13,838 nucleotides of DNA from Solirubrobacterales bacterium 70-9 (GTDB lineage Bacteria > Actinomycetota > Thermoleophilia > Solirubrobacterales > 70-9), in the NCBI GenBank assembly GCA_001898095.1, contig MKSH01000028.1, positions 18,598 to 32,435 on the forward strand, written 5' to 3'. The translations under genes and the position numbers were made by a program. The notes beneath the pieces are model-generated. The model made no database searches. It was not told the DNA's origin and saw only the letters and a list, made by a program, of their open reading frames with translations. Within the stretch, counting starts at the first letter, position 1. Every line of letters begins with the position of its first letter. Shown here piece by piece: positions 1 through 6,899 of this stretch.

Positions 1-152
1 TCGATCACCCGCCCCCGCGCCTCGGCCAGCAGCGCTGCCCGCATCGCCCCCAGCCCGTTCTCCTCGGTCGCCTTCAGCGCCCGGTCGTAGAAGTGGGCGA
101 ACGCGCGACCCCAGGTCGCGTCGTACGCCTTTCCGAGTGCTCCGGCGGCCAT
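1..152 (-). CDS. class I SAM-dependent methyltransferase, N-terminal fragment
   Basis: Only the first 50 codons are inside the window; the gene runs off the left edge. It starts at ATG 152-150 and reads MAAGALGKAYDATWGRAFAH, then a YDRALKATEENGLGAMRAAL segment and a last stretch LLAEARGRVI. A Y-D helix, a run of basic and acidic helix residues and then 'GRVI(E)' is how many small class I methyltransferases begin; the SAM-binding glycine motif would follow just beyond the edge. The product is therefore inferred from the N-terminal layout, and the substrate cannot be told. There is no Shine-Dalgarno; a promoter (TTGCCA, 16 nt, TCAAAT) ends 6 nt before the ATG, so the message is probably leaderless. 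It is downstream of the Vgb-like gene on the same strand but has its own promoter. Confidence 0.6.
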   Translation of the reverse strand, partial: MAAGALGKAYDATWGRAFAHFYDRALKATEENGLGAMRAALLAEARGRVI

Positions 153-158
153 CTGCTG

Positions 159-186
159 ATTTGACCACACCCGGGCGGGGTGGCAA
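159..186 (-). promoter_or_regulatory. promoter of the partial methyltransferase gene
   Basis: On the minus strand there is a -35 hexamer TTGCCA (186-181), a 16-nt spacer and a -10 hexamer TCAAAT (164-159). The -10 ends 6 nt before the ATG at 152, which would place the transcript start at or next to the start codon. The reading of a leaderless message is an inference from spacing. Confidence 0.5.
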
Positions 187-189
187 ACC

Positions 190-1620
190 TCAATTGACGA
201 TCGTGAAGTTGGCCTTCGCCGCGATCGAGGAGTTGCCGGCCGAGTCCCGAGCGGTGAGCGAGGACTGGTAGGACCCCGGCGGCAGCGACTTACCGTTCAG
301 CTTCCCGGAGAACCGGACCGAGTTTCTCCCCATCTGTCCGGCCACGTGCAGCTGCCCTTTGGGGACGAGTCGGGGGCATCTCGAAGCTCCCGGCTTGGCC
401 TTGCCGGGCGCCACGCACTTCCTGCCCGACCGGCGACCCGAGACTTTGCGCGAGACCGTCACGGTGACCGTCGCCGCCTCGGAGAGCGAGAACTTCAGCG
501 TCGTCCCCGGGGGGACGCGGAAGCTGGTCGGCGAGAACGCGGGTGCGCTGGAGAAGCGTGGCGCGACCTTGTCCGCTGTGCCACCGCCGGACCCTCCCGG
601 GCTACCCGGCGCCGGGCCCGGGGAGGGACTGATGGTCGTCAGCGGGTCGGGCACAAGCCTGCCGATCAGGCCCATTTCCGTATCGGTGAACCAGATGTTC
701 CCTTCGGGGCCGACGGTGATCCCGGACTGTCCCGTTTCCCCGCTCGGGACCGGGTATTCGTTCGTGACCAACCCGCCCGTCGTCATCCGGGCTATGCGTC
801 CGGAGCCCGCTGCGGCGATCCAGAACGCGCCGTCGGGACCGAGCGTCAGGTCGTAGGGATGACTGCCCGGTGGCAGGACGAAGCGGGTTCGCGCGCCGGT
901 AGGCGCGATTCGATCGATTGCATCGGCACCCCACATCGCCACCCATGCGTTGCCTTCCGGTCCGATCGCGATCCCCTGCGGATTCGAGCCGACCGGCAGG
1001 TCGACCGTCATCACACTCTGCAACGGCGCGCTTTTGGTGATCCAGATCTGATCGCTTTCGGAGAGCGAGGCCCAGAGCAGGTTGCCGGCCGAGGCTGCCA
1101 TCGCCATCGGGCGACCGCCGGTTTCGGCGCCGACGCAGGTCCCTACCGGGACTTCGACGTGGTCGCTGTTCGCCAATTTGGGAGTGCAGATCGACTTGGC
1201 GTCTTTGTTGTGTTTGCCCCCGAAGCGGAGTTCGCCCGTCGGGGTGATGGCGATCGCGCTCGGGAAGAAGCTTTCGTCGTAGTTCAGAAACGTAGTCCCG
1301 TCGGGCCTTCGCGACCCGAAGCCCCCTCGTGACACCCAGGAGACCCAGCCACTCGGTGCTTTGACCAAGTCGAGCGGCACCTGACCGTCTGGGATCTGTG
1401 CAAGCAGTTCGCCGTTCGGCACCATCCGTCCGATGCCGCTGGGTTTTGCAGGCTGGGTCCACCAGAGGTTGCCGTCGGGCCCGGCGATGATCCGTTCCGG
1501 AAGCACGACATTCCCTGCGTCTGAAGCCGGGAACTCGGTGATCGTCGCCGCGCCGGCCGGGTCGGCGAGGGTCAATCCCAGCAGACACATAGCGACGCAT
1601 GTCAATCTCCCCAGATTCAC
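190..1620 (-). CDS. secreted Vgb-like (virginiamycin B lyase-type) beta-propeller protein
   Basis: 476 aa, probably exported. The start is GTG 1620-1618, giving a basic N-terminus and hydrophobic core (MNLGRLTCVAMCLLGLTLAD) with likely cleavage after AGA at residue 24. Residues about 27-325 carry blade repeats of the type GPDGNLWWT (48-55), GPEGNAWVA (220-228), GPDGAFWIA (261-269) and GPEGNIWFT (304-312), the signature of Vgb/SMP-30-like propellers. A Pro/Gly/Ser linker (about 331-348) leads to a C-terminal Ig-like domain (352-476) with Cys402 and Cys415 and an ARDSAGN motif, a domain often seen on secreted Solirubrobacterales proteins. I cannot place the catalytic His/Glu set of true virginiamycin B lyase, so a lyase role is not supported; binding or a structural role is as likely. 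Sampled 60-bp blocks have 62-68% GC against 75-80% in the thiolase and SDR genes. Confidence 0.75.
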   Translation of the reverse strand: MNLGRLTCVAMCLLGLTLADPAGAATITEFPASDAGNVVLPERIIAGPDGNLWWTQPAKPSGIGRMVPNGELLAQIPDGQVPLDLVKAPSGWVSWVSRGGFGSRRPDGTTFLNYDESFFPSAIAITPTGELRFGGKHNKDAKSICTPKLANSDHVEVPVGTCVGAETGGRPMAMAASAGNLLWASLSESDQIWITKSAPLQSVMTVDLPVGSNPQGIAIGPEGNAWVAMWGADAIDRIAPTGARTRFVLPPGSHPYDLTLGPDGAFWIAAAGSGRIARMTTGGLVTNEYPVPSGETGQSGITVGPEGNIWFTDTEMGLIGRLVPDPLTTISPSPGPAPGSPGGSGGGTADKVAPRFSSAPAFSPTSFRVPPGTTLKFSLSEAATVTVTVSRKVSGRRSGRKCVAPGKAKPGASRCPRLVPKGQLHVAGQMGRNSVRFSGKLNGKSLPPGSYQSSLTARDSAGNSSIAAKANFTIVN

Positions 1621-1628
1621 AGGGCGGC

Positions 1629-1634
1629 AGCCTA
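1629..1634 (-). promoter_or_regulatory. -10 element of the Vgb-like gene
   Basis: The minus strand reads TAGGCT, a TANNNT hexamer, ending 8 nt before GTG 1620. There is no Shine-Dalgarno before that GTG, so the hexamer supports both the GTG start and a leaderless message. No convincing -35 is visible at 16-18 nt. Confidence 0.35.
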
Positions 1635-1680
1635 GCCGCTTTGCAAACCTCCGGGTGCCTGGATTCGCACGAGAGGGGAA

Positions 1681-2538
1681 TCAGTTGACGGCGCGGTCGG
1701 ACTCCTTGCTGTGCGCGGCGCGGTCCTCGTAGGCCGCCCGGGCGCTGTGGTCGACCTCGGTCATCAGCTTGTCGGTGCCCATCGCCCGGCCGATCCACTC
1801 GGCCACCGCGCGCGGCATCAGCGAGGTGCCGCGGATCAGGGCGCCGTTCGCCTTCGGCACGTAGACGTCGAATCTCGGCACTTCGAGGGCACCGACGATC
1901 GCGTCGGCGACGTCGGTCGCCTCCACCGGTTTCACCCATTTCTGGCCGACGCCCGCGGTCAGCTCGGTGTTGACCACGGTCGGCATCACGCAGGAGACCT
2001 CGATCGCGCGGCCGCGCAGCTCGGCCCGCACCGCCTCGGTGAGGCCGACCACCGCGTGCTTGGTGGCGGTGTAGGTGGCGATCCCGGGCGTCGAGATCTT
2101 GCCTGCCTGGGAGGCGATGTTCACGATGTGGCCGCTGTTGCGGGGCATCATCCGCGCCATCGCCAGCTGGGTGCCGTGGATCACGCCGATCAGGTTGATC
2201 TCGATCTGGCGGCGGAACGAGTCCTCGGGCTCCTCCACGAAGGGCGTCACCGGCATGATCCCGGCGTTGTTGATCACCACGTCGAGCGGGCCGAGCTGCC
2301 GCTCCGCCTCGTCGAGGAACGCCTCGAAGGACGCCCGGTCGGTGACGTCGAGGGGCAGCGCGATCGTGCCGCCGCCGAGCTCCGCCGCGGTCTGCTCGGC
2401 GAGCGCCAGGTCGACGTCGCCGATCGCCACCCGGCAGCCGCGCCGCACCAGCGCCTCCGCCGTCGCCTTGCCGATCCCCCGGGCACCCCCGGTGATCGCC
2501 GCCGCCTTGCCGCTCAAAGACCGCCGCTGCTTCGCCAT
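1681..2538 (-). CDS. short-chain dehydrogenase/reductase (SDR), classical type
   Basis: 285 aa, cytosolic NAD(P)-dependent oxidoreductase. The Rossmann motif TGGARGIG lies at 16-23, NNAG at 90-93, and the complete catalytic tetrad is Asn115, Ser143, Tyr156 and Lys160 (YTATK). Asp41 at the end of the second strand suggests NAD(H) rather than NADP(H), an inference from family rules. A C-terminal extension of about 40 residues (after WIGRAMGTDK) is longer than the basic 250-aa fold. The ATG at 2538 follows a strong Shine-Dalgarno (GGGGAGGAGG, 4 nt spacer). It lies 16 bp after the thiolase gene on the same strand, so the two are almost certainly co-transcribed; a hydroxyacyl-CoA or alcohol dehydrogenation step feeding the thiolase is the natural guess, but the substrate cannot be read from the sequence. 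Confidence 0.9.
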   Translation of the reverse strand: MAKQRRSLSGKAAAITGGARGIGKATAEALVRRGCRVAIGDVDLALAEQTAAELGGGTIALPLDVTDRASFEAFLDEAERQLGPLDVVINNAGIMPVTPFVEEPEDSFRRQIEINLIGVIHGTQLAMARMMPRNSGHIVNIASQAGKISTPGIATYTATKHAVVGLTEAVRAELRGRAIEVSCVMPTVVNTELTAGVGQKWVKPVEATDVADAIVGALEVPRFDVYVPKANGALIRGTSLMPRAVAEWIGRAMGTDKLMTEVDHSARAAYEDRAAHSKESDRAVN

Positions 2539-2554
2539 CGTTCCTCCTCCCCGG

Positions 2555-3748
2555 TTATCCGACCGGCTTGTAGACGGTGACCACGGCCGCGCCGCCGAGG
2601 CCGATGTTGTGCTGGAGGGCGACCCGCGCTCCCTCCACCTGACGCTTGCCCGCCTCGCCGCGCAGCTGCCAGGTCAGTTCCGAGCACTGGGCGAGGCCGG
2701 TCGCCCCGAGCGGGTGCCCCTTCGAGATCAGCCCGCCCGACGGGTTGACCACCACCTGGCCGCCGAAGGTGGTCGCCTCCGCCTCGACCAGCTTGTGCGC
2801 CTCGCCCTCCGCGGCGAACCCGAGCGCTTCGTAGGTGATCAGCTCGTTGGCGCTGAAGCAGTCGTGGAGCTCGCAGACGTCGACCTCGTGGGCCGCCACT
2901 TCGGCCTCCTCGTAGGCCGCCCGCGCCGCCGTCCGCGACATCTCCGAGCCGACGATCGTCATGCAGTCGGCGCCCTCGTCGAAGGTCGAGGAGAGGTCGG
3001 TGACCATCGACTGCCCGGCGATCTCGATCGCCTTGCCCCAGAGGTCGTGCGAGTCGACGTAGCGCTCCGAGGCGACGATCGCGCAGGCGGCGCCGTCGGA
3101 GGTCGGCGAACACTGCAGCTTGGTCAGCGGGTCGTGGATCATCTTCGCCGCCTTGATGTCCTCGAGGCTGTACTCGTCCTGGAACTGGGCGTAGGGGTTG
3201 TTGACCGAGTGCTTGTGGTTCTTCCACCCGATCCAGGCGAAGTGATCCGGGGTCGAGCCGTACTTCTCCATGTGGTCGCGGCCCGCGTTGCCGAACATCT
3301 GCGGCGCCGGCGGTGAGGCCTCCGGGTCGCGGATCTCGAACATCCGCATCGCGTGTTTGTCGAGCGCGTTGGTGCGGTCGGTGTACTTCACCCCGAGGCT
3401 GCCCGGCTCCATCTTCTCGAAGCCGACCGCGAGCGCGCAGTCGACCAGGCCGCCCTTGACCGCCTGGCGGGCGAGGAAGAGCGCGCTCGAGCCGGTCGAG
3501 CAGTTGTTGTTCACGTTGACCACCGGGATCCCGGTCAGGCCGAGGCCGTAGAGGGCGCGCTGGCCGTAGGTCGAGTCGCCGTAGCAGTAGCCCGCGTAGG
3601 CCTGCTCGACGTCCTCGTAAGGGATGCCCGCGTCGGCCAGTGCCTTCTCCCCCGCCTCGACGGCCCAGTCCGGGTAGTCGCCCTCCTTGGTGCCGGGCTT
3701 CTCGAACTTGGTCATCCCGACCCCGATCACGAACGTACGGTTGCTCAA
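2555..3748 (-). CDS. SCP2-type thiolase / lipid-transfer protein (acetyl-CoA acetyltransferase family)
   Basis: 397 aa. Catalyses thiolytic cleavage or formation of 3-ketoacyl-CoA. The nucleophile is Cys83 in [11 protein letters not shown], the HDCF motif is at 295-298, and His345 sits in [10 protein letters not shown]. In SCP2-type thiolases the cysteine of HDCF (Cys297) replaces the C-terminal CxG cysteine of degradative thiolases, and here the C-terminus is indeed [11 protein letters not shown] without that Cys. No SCP2 lipid-binding domain follows. I chose TTG 3748-3746 because GGGAGGAG lies 5 nt upstream; an ATG 27 codons further up (3829) would translate through the promoter and operator and is unlikely. 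First gene of a two-gene unit with the SDR. The promoter overlaps the end of the FUSC gene and a palindrome sits at the expected transcript start, suggesting repressor control, perhaps by a TetR-type acyl-CoA sensor (inference). Confidence 0.92.
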   Translation of the reverse strand: MSNRTFVIGVGMTKFEKPGTKEGDYPDWAVEAGEKALADAGIPYEDVEQAYAGYCYGDSTYGQRALYGLGLTGIPVVNVNNNCSTGSSALFLARQAVKGGLVDCALAVGFEKMEPGSLGVKYTDRTNALDKHAMRMFEIRDPEASPPAPQMFGNAGRDHMEKYGSTPDHFAWIGWKNHKHSVNNPYAQFQDEYSLEDIKAAKMIHDPLTKLQCSPTSDGAACAIVASERYVDSHDLWGKAIEIAGQSMVTDLSSTFDEGADCMTIVGSEMSRTAARAAYEEAEVAAHEVDVCELHDCFSANELITYEALGFAAEGEAHKLVEAEATTFGGQVVVNPSGGLISKGHPLGATGLAQCSELTWQLRGEAGKRQVEGARVALQHNIGLGGAAVVTVYKPVG

Positions 3749-3766
3749 CGCTTCTCCTCCCAAGAT

Positions 3767-3780
3767 TGGCCGGCCGGCCA
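3767..3780. promoter_or_regulatory. 14-bp perfect palindrome, candidate repressor operator
   Basis: TGGCCGGCCGGCCA is its own reverse complement. It begins 2 nt downstream of the thiolase -10 element and covers the predicted transcript start, the classical position for a repressor site. TetR-family regulators of acyl-CoA genes often bind GC-rich palindromes of this size; which regulator acts here is unknown, and no regulator gene is in the window. Confidence 0.55.
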
Positions 3781-3782
3781 GT

Positions 3783-3811
3783 AAGTTAGCGAAGCGCCTC
3801 CGCCTTGTCAG
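3783..3811 (-). promoter_or_regulatory. promoter of the thiolase-SDR unit
   Basis: The minus strand carries CTGACA (3811-3806, five of six matches to TTGACA), a spacer of exactly 17 nt, and TAACTT (3788-3783). The first three bases of the -10 are also the TAA stop codon of the upstream FUSC gene. This is the clearest sigma70-type promoter in the window. Confidence 0.65.
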
Positions 3812-4898
3812 GCCGGCGGCGGGATTCACCGGGGTCGGGATAGAGGCGGAAGGCGGCCCAGGCGATCAGGATCCCGACCGCGGTGCCGATCACGCGCTGG
3901 CCGGCGGCGTCCCAGCGGGCCTCGCCGAGGGTGTCGCTGAGCAGGACGACGTAGGTGGTGATCGCGGCGGTGAAGAGCGCGTACTGGACCGTGATCAGGC
4001 CGAAGGTGAGCCCTGCGGAGAGGCTGAGGACGATCACGATCGGAACCTCGGCGCCGTCGAAGGCGAACGCCATCCCGGTGGCGAGCGCCAGTCCGACCAG
4101 GGTGCCGACCGCGCGCAGGATCAGGCGGCGGTCGGTCTCGTCGCGTTCCGGGCGGAGGACGAAGAGGATCGTCAACGGGATCCAGTAGCCGTGCTCCTTC
4201 ATCCCGGCGACCCGGTAGACGGCGACGCCGAGCGCCAGGGCGGTGCCGTAGCGGAGCGCGTGGCGGGCGACTTCGGATTCGAGGGTCCAGTTGGCGCGCA
4301 GGCGGGACTTCGTCCGGACCCAGTTCCAGCCGCTCTCGTTGTCGGAGTCGCGGTCGTAGACGAGCCAGACGATCGCCGCCCAGGCCGCCTGGAGGAGGCC
4401 GCCCGCGCCTCCATATAAGAGCGCCGGCAGGGCGTCGTGGGCGGGCAGGAAGAGGCCCTGGGAGATCATCAGCGCGACCGAGCAGGAGAAGCCGACGAAG
4501 GCGAGCCGCAGGGTGTCGGAGAAGCAGTAGCCCGCGGCGGCGGCCAGCAGGCCCATCGCCAGCACCGCCGCCGGGCCGAACTGGCTGCTGAGGACGCCGA
4601 GCGCCGCCGCGATCCCGACCAGCGGCGCCGCCCCGGCCTGCCAGAGGGCGCGCGGCCCGGCGGGGGCGTCCATCGCGGTGAACCCGCAGATCAGCGCGCC
4701 GGTGGCGATCGCCCCGCGCGAGGGCCAGTCGAAGTGGAACTCGAAGATCAGCGCCAGGGCGACCGGGACCGCGACGAGGGCGCCGCGGCGCAGCGCCGGG
4801 CCCGGCTCGGCGGGGCCGATCGCGAAGAGCGGCGAGGCACGCAGCCGCTGCACCTCGCCGGAGGCGTCGTAGAGGTGCGACGGGCGCTGGGCGGGCAT
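3786..4898 (-). CDS. FUSC-family integral membrane protein
   Basis: 370 aa inner-membrane protein. Two blocks of hydrophobic helices are visible, about 38-180 and 215-353, separated by a charged cytoplasmic-looking segment ([20 protein letters not shown]). The second block holds the FUSC-type signature [19 protein letters not shown] followed by [13 protein letters not shown] (238-269), as in fusaric-acid-resistance and aromatic-acid exporter proteins; the protein is about half the size of the large AaeB-type members. A transport or export role is inferred from the family; the substrate is unknown. Start ATG 4898-4896 has no Shine-Dalgarno; GATACT ends 8 nt upstream, so it may be leaderless. 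It is divergent from ccdA by 24 bp and its stop codon lies in the thiolase promoter. Confidence 0.8.
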   Translation of the reverse strand: MPAQRPSHLYDASGEVQRLRASPLFAIGPAEPGPALRRGALVAVPVALALIFEFHFDWPSRGAIATGALICGFTAMDAPAGPRALWQAGAAPLVGIAAALGVLSSQFGPAAVLAMGLLAAAAGYCFSDTLRLAFVGFSCSVALMISQGLFLPAHDALPALLYGGAGGLLQAAWAAIVWLVYDRDSDNESGWNWVRTKSRLRANWTLESEVARHALRYGTALALGVAVYRVAGMKEHGYWIPLTILFVLRPERDETDRRLILRAVGTLVGLALATGMAFAFDGAEVPIVIVLSLSAGLTFGLITVQYALFTAAITTYVVLLSDTLGEARWDAAGQRVIGTAVGILIAWAAFRLYPDPGESRRRPDKAEALR

Positions 4899-4906
4899 CG
4901 CCGCGA

Positions 4907-4914
4907 AGTATCCT
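4907..4914. promoter_or_regulatory. overlapping divergent -10 elements between the FUSC gene and ccdA
   Basis: The 24-bp intergenic stretch contains AGTATCCT. Read on the plus strand it gives TATCCT (4909-4914), 8 nt before the ccdA GTG; on the minus strand it gives GATACT (4912-4907), 8 nt before the FUSC ATG. The two hexamers share four base pairs. Matching -35 boxes are not evident and would lie inside the opposite genes. Confidence 0.45.
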
Positions 4915-4922
4915 GGGGGGTC

Positions 4923-5684
4923 GTGATCCTTGCCGACATCACCGGCGACCCCGCGGCCGGGGTGGGCATCCTCGCGGCGCTCGTGGCGGGGATCGTCTCC
5001 TTCCTCTCCCCCTGCGTGCTGCCCTTGGTGCCGGGCTATCTCTCGGCGGTCACCGGGGTCTCGGCGAACGAGCTCGAGGACGCCGACTGGCGCCGCGTGG
5101 TCGGGCCGAGCCTGATCTTCGTCGGCAGCTTCTCGGCGATCTTCATCCTGCTCGGACTCACCGCCACCGGGCTCGGCTCCTTCCTCTCCTCGAACAAGCC
5201 GCTGCTCACCCAGATCTCGGGGTGGCTGATCATCGCGATGGGCGTCCTCTTCGTCGGCTCCCTCTTCATCACCCGGCTGAACAAGGAGTGGCACGTCGAC
5301 GCGCTGCTCGCGCGGGCGGGCAAAGGCGGGCCGATCGTCGCCGGGGCGGCGTTCGCGATCGCCTGGACGCCCTGCATCGGCCCGACGCTGGGGGCGATCC
5401 TCTCCGCCGCGGCGGCCTCCGGCTCGGCCGGGCGCGGGGCCTTCCTCCTCGCCGTCTACTCGGCGGGCCTGGCGATCCCCTTCCTGGCGACCGCGCTCGC
5501 CTTCTCCCGGATGACCACCGCCTTCGCCGTGGTGAAGCGCCACTACCAGGCGATCGTCGCCGTCGGCGGGCTGATCCTGATCGTGATGGGGATCCTGATC
5601 GTGACCGGGGAATTCAAACAGCTGAACATCGAAGCCCAGAACTGGCTGTCGAACCTAGGGCTCGACTTCTGGAACCAGGTCTGA
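4923..5684 (+). CDS. ccdA: cytochrome c biogenesis protein CcdA (transmembrane thiol-disulfide transporter)
   Basis: 253 aa, about six membrane helices. CcdA carries electrons from cytosolic thioredoxin across the membrane to periplasmic or extracellular thiol-disulfide proteins, for example in cytochrome c maturation. The two redox cysteines are both present in their usual settings: Cys31 in SFLSPCVLPLVPGY and Cys151 in AIAWTPCIGPTLGAIL. The length fits the short CcdA form without DsbD-type extra domains. The start is GTG 4923: no other start lies between it and the opposing gene. A run of six G precedes it by 2 nt, too close for a normal Shine-Dalgarno, while TATCCT ends 8 nt upstream, which suggests a leaderless message. 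No ResA, CcsA/B or other cytochrome biogenesis gene is in the window. Confidence 0.92.
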   Translation: MILADITGDPAAGVGILAALVAGIVSFLSPCVLPLVPGYLSAVTGVSANELEDADWRRVVGPSLIFVGSFSAIFILLGLTATGLGSFLSSNKPLLTQISGWLIIAMGVLFVGSLFITRLNKEWHVDALLARAGKGGPIVAGAAFAIAWTPCIGPTLGAILSAAAASGSAGRGAFLLAVYSAGLAIPFLATALAFSRMTTAFAVVKRHYQAIVAVGGLILIVMGILIVTGEFKQLNIEAQNWLSNLGLDFWNQV

Positions 5685-5710
5685 GCGAACGCCTGGTCGG
5701 CGCATCCAGC

Positions 5711-5788
5711 GACGGAAGGGAGCGGTGCGAGCGCACAGCGCGAGTTCCTCGGTCGCTCACGTGCAGAGCACGCCTCGCTCCCTGCGTC
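5711..5788. terminator. structured element between convergent genes, possible bidirectional terminator
   Basis: AGGGAGCG (5717-5724) pairs with CGCTCCCT (5776-5783), extended by GACG (5711-5714) with CGTC (5785-5788) past a small bulge. The 51-nt interior holds two further small hairpins, GTGC-GAGC-GCAC (5725-5736) and CGTGC-AGA-GCACG (5760-5772). It lies between the ends of ccdA (+) and the 91-aa gene (-). There is no T-tract, so a terminator role is a guess from position; it could equally be a dispersed repeat. Confidence 0.35.
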
Positions 5789-5814
5789 CTTGACCTGCTT
5801 GACCAGTCGTCCGC

Positions 5815-6090
5815 TCAGTTTTGGACGGGGGCAACCGTCTCGAGCTCTCGGCCGACTGCCTCGGTGATCTCGAGGCCGTCGCCGTCGAGGTCCCGGGAGC
5901 AGACGATGCGGAAGCGGCCGGTGCCGATCTCGGCGTCCGGGACGACCGGGAGGCCGCGGATGTGGTCCCAGCCGAGGCGTTCGACCTCGAACGGGTTCAT
6001 CCGCACCTCGGCCGCCGGGAACGGACAGCTGGAATTGTGCTGATCGATCGCTTTCGAGATCGCCTCGAGATTCTTGGCCTCCGCAGACAT
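5815..6090 (-). CDS. small protein of unknown function (91 aa)
   Basis: I do not recognise this protein. It is 91 aa, acidic, soluble, with no signal peptide or membrane segment. It starts MSAEAKNLEAISKAIDQHNS, has a Cys22-Pro-Phe-Pro element, then MNPFEVERLGWDHIRGLPVV (31-50) and ends in an acidic part with DLDGDGLEITEA (68-79). The WDxIRGLPVVPD stretch and even codon pattern look like a real conserved fold. The ATG at 6090-6088 lies 2 nt after the stop of the CrtA-like gene, so translation is probably coupled. The sequence TATCCT also ends 6 nt before the ATG and might add a second, leaderless transcript. There is no Shine-Dalgarno. Its linkage to the CrtA-like gene suggests a shared role, but nothing more can be said. 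Confidence 0.75.
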   Translation of the reverse strand: MSAEAKNLEAISKAIDQHNSSCPFPAAEVRMNPFEVERLGWDHIRGLPVVPDAEIGTGRFRIVCSRDLDGDGLEITEAVGRELETVAPVQN

Positions 6091-6092
6091 GC

Positions 6093-6761
6093 TCACAGGA
6101 TAGGGAGCCCGCGCCAGCTGCCCTCCGCCGCCTCGATCGCGAAGCGCCCGAACCAGGATTCCGGGAACCAGGCGCCGTCGCGCTGCGCTTTCACCGCCCG
6201 CTGGTGGACGCCGGGCGCGTAGGCGAAGGCGGTGGCGGCGGCGGTGTCGCGCCAGATCGAGACGGTGCCGCTGTCGAGGCGGGCCGGATCGTCGACGAAG
6301 CCGTCCGACCAGAGGCGGCCCCCGGCGCGGCGGAGCTCCCGGACGACGCCGCGGTCGGTGACCAGGAAGCGGCTCAGCTTGGCGACCCGGGTGCGCGAGT
6401 GGGTGAGCAGGACCACCGGGCCGGGCGCGGGCTCGGAGCGCTCCCCGGCGAGCGGGTCCGCGCCTCCCCAGGCGCCGAACGCCTGCACCGGCCGCAGGGT
6501 CAGGGCGAGGCGCTCGCGGGCGCGGTCCCAGCGGCGCAGCGGGCCCGCGCGGAAGCGTTGCAGCGCCACCTCGTCTGGCCATAGGGCGAACCAGTAGGCG
6601 AGCGTCATCCGCGGCAGCGGCAGCGGCATCGTCTCCAGGCGCATCGGCAGCAGCAGGCGGGAGAAGCTCGCCTCGCTCCGCCGTCCCGCCCGGCGCAGCG
6701 CCAACGCCTCCCGCTCCGCGACCCCGAACGGGAATCGGGCGAGATCGAGGGAGGCGATCAC
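6093..6761 (-). CDS. CrtA-like (spheroidene monooxygenase-related) protein
   Basis: 222 aa. The layout resembles the CrtA family, heme-dependent oxygenases of carotenoids in purple bacteria: a WFALWPDE segment (57-64), GAWGG (96-100), a PVVLLTHSRTRVAKLSRFL strand-helix (115-133), SIW (168-170) and AFAYAPGVHQRAVKAQRDGA followed by WFPESWFGRF (178-207). Many actinobacterial relatives are annotated only as hypothetical. No carotenoid biosynthesis gene (crtB, crtI, crtE) is in the window, so the substrate is unknown and a non-carotenoid role is quite possible. Start GTG 6761-6759: there is no Shine-Dalgarno, but TAGCGT ends 7 nt upstream, and the longer frame upstream reads through the terminator-like hairpin. 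It is followed after 2 nt by the 91-aa gene. Family call is from memory of motif order, so moderate. Confidence 0.6.
   Translation of the reverse strand: MIASLDLARFPFGVAEREALALRRAGRRSEASFSRLLLPMRLETMPLPLPRMTLAYWFALWPDEVALQRFRAGPLRRWDRARERLALTLRPVQAFGAWGGADPLAGERSEPAPGPVVLLTHSRTRVAKLSRFLVTDRGVVRELRRAGGRLWSDGFVDDPARLDSGTVSIWRDTAAATAFAYAPGVHQRAVKAQRDGAWFPESWFGRFAIEAAEGSWRGLPIL
6097..6102 (-). promoter_or_regulatory. -10-like hexamer before the 91-aa gene
   Basis: The minus strand reads TATCCT ending 6 nt before ATG 6090. It lies within the last codons of the CrtA-like gene. It is identical to the -10 proposed for ccdA. It may be chance, because coupling to the upstream gene already explains expression. 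Confidence 0.25.
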
Positions 6762-6768
6762 GGCGGGG

Positions 6769-6774
6769 ACGCTA
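6769..6774 (-). promoter_or_regulatory. -10 element of the CrtA-like gene
   Basis: The minus strand reads TAGCGT (TANNNT) ending 7 nt before GTG 6761. This supports the GTG start and a leaderless message. No good -35 is visible. Confidence 0.35.
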
Positions 6775-6796
6775 GAGGACCGGAGCGGGTCCTGCC

Positions 6797-6850
6797 GAAA
6801 ACCCCGCCTGCGAGCCCGAGCCGCCCCGAGGGCTTCTCGGGCGGGTTTTC
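6797..6850 (-). terminator. intrinsic terminator after the acetyltransferase gene (T-tracts on both strands)
   Basis: GAAAACCC (6797-6804) pairs with GGGTTTTC (6843-6850), and GCCCGAG (6814-6820) pairs with CTCGGGC (6836-6842). The right arm is continuous (15 nt); the left arm has a 9-nt bulge. The stem ends in a T-run on both strands, so it could work in either direction. On the minus strand it follows the acetyltransferase stop codon by about 50 nt and precedes the CrtA-like promoter, which it would insulate. Confidence 0.65.
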
Positions 6851-6899
6851 GCGAAGACGATCCGGTCACCCTGGCGATCTGCGCGCTGACCGCGGTCTA

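Noticed and set aside
1599..1601. ATG with GGGGAG upstream just inside the Vgb-like gene
   Set aside because: It is in a different frame; the signal peptide and propeller read in the frame of GTG 1620.
190..1620. Virginiamycin B resistance lyase
   Set aside because: Only the propeller repeats are shared; the catalytic His/Glu set could not be located and the protein is secreted with an extra domain, so an antibiotic-resistance call is not supported.
3749..3829. Upstream ATG giving a 27-residue longer thiolase
   Set aside because: It would translate the promoter, the operator and the Shine-Dalgarno; the TTG at 3748 has an ideal ribosome site.
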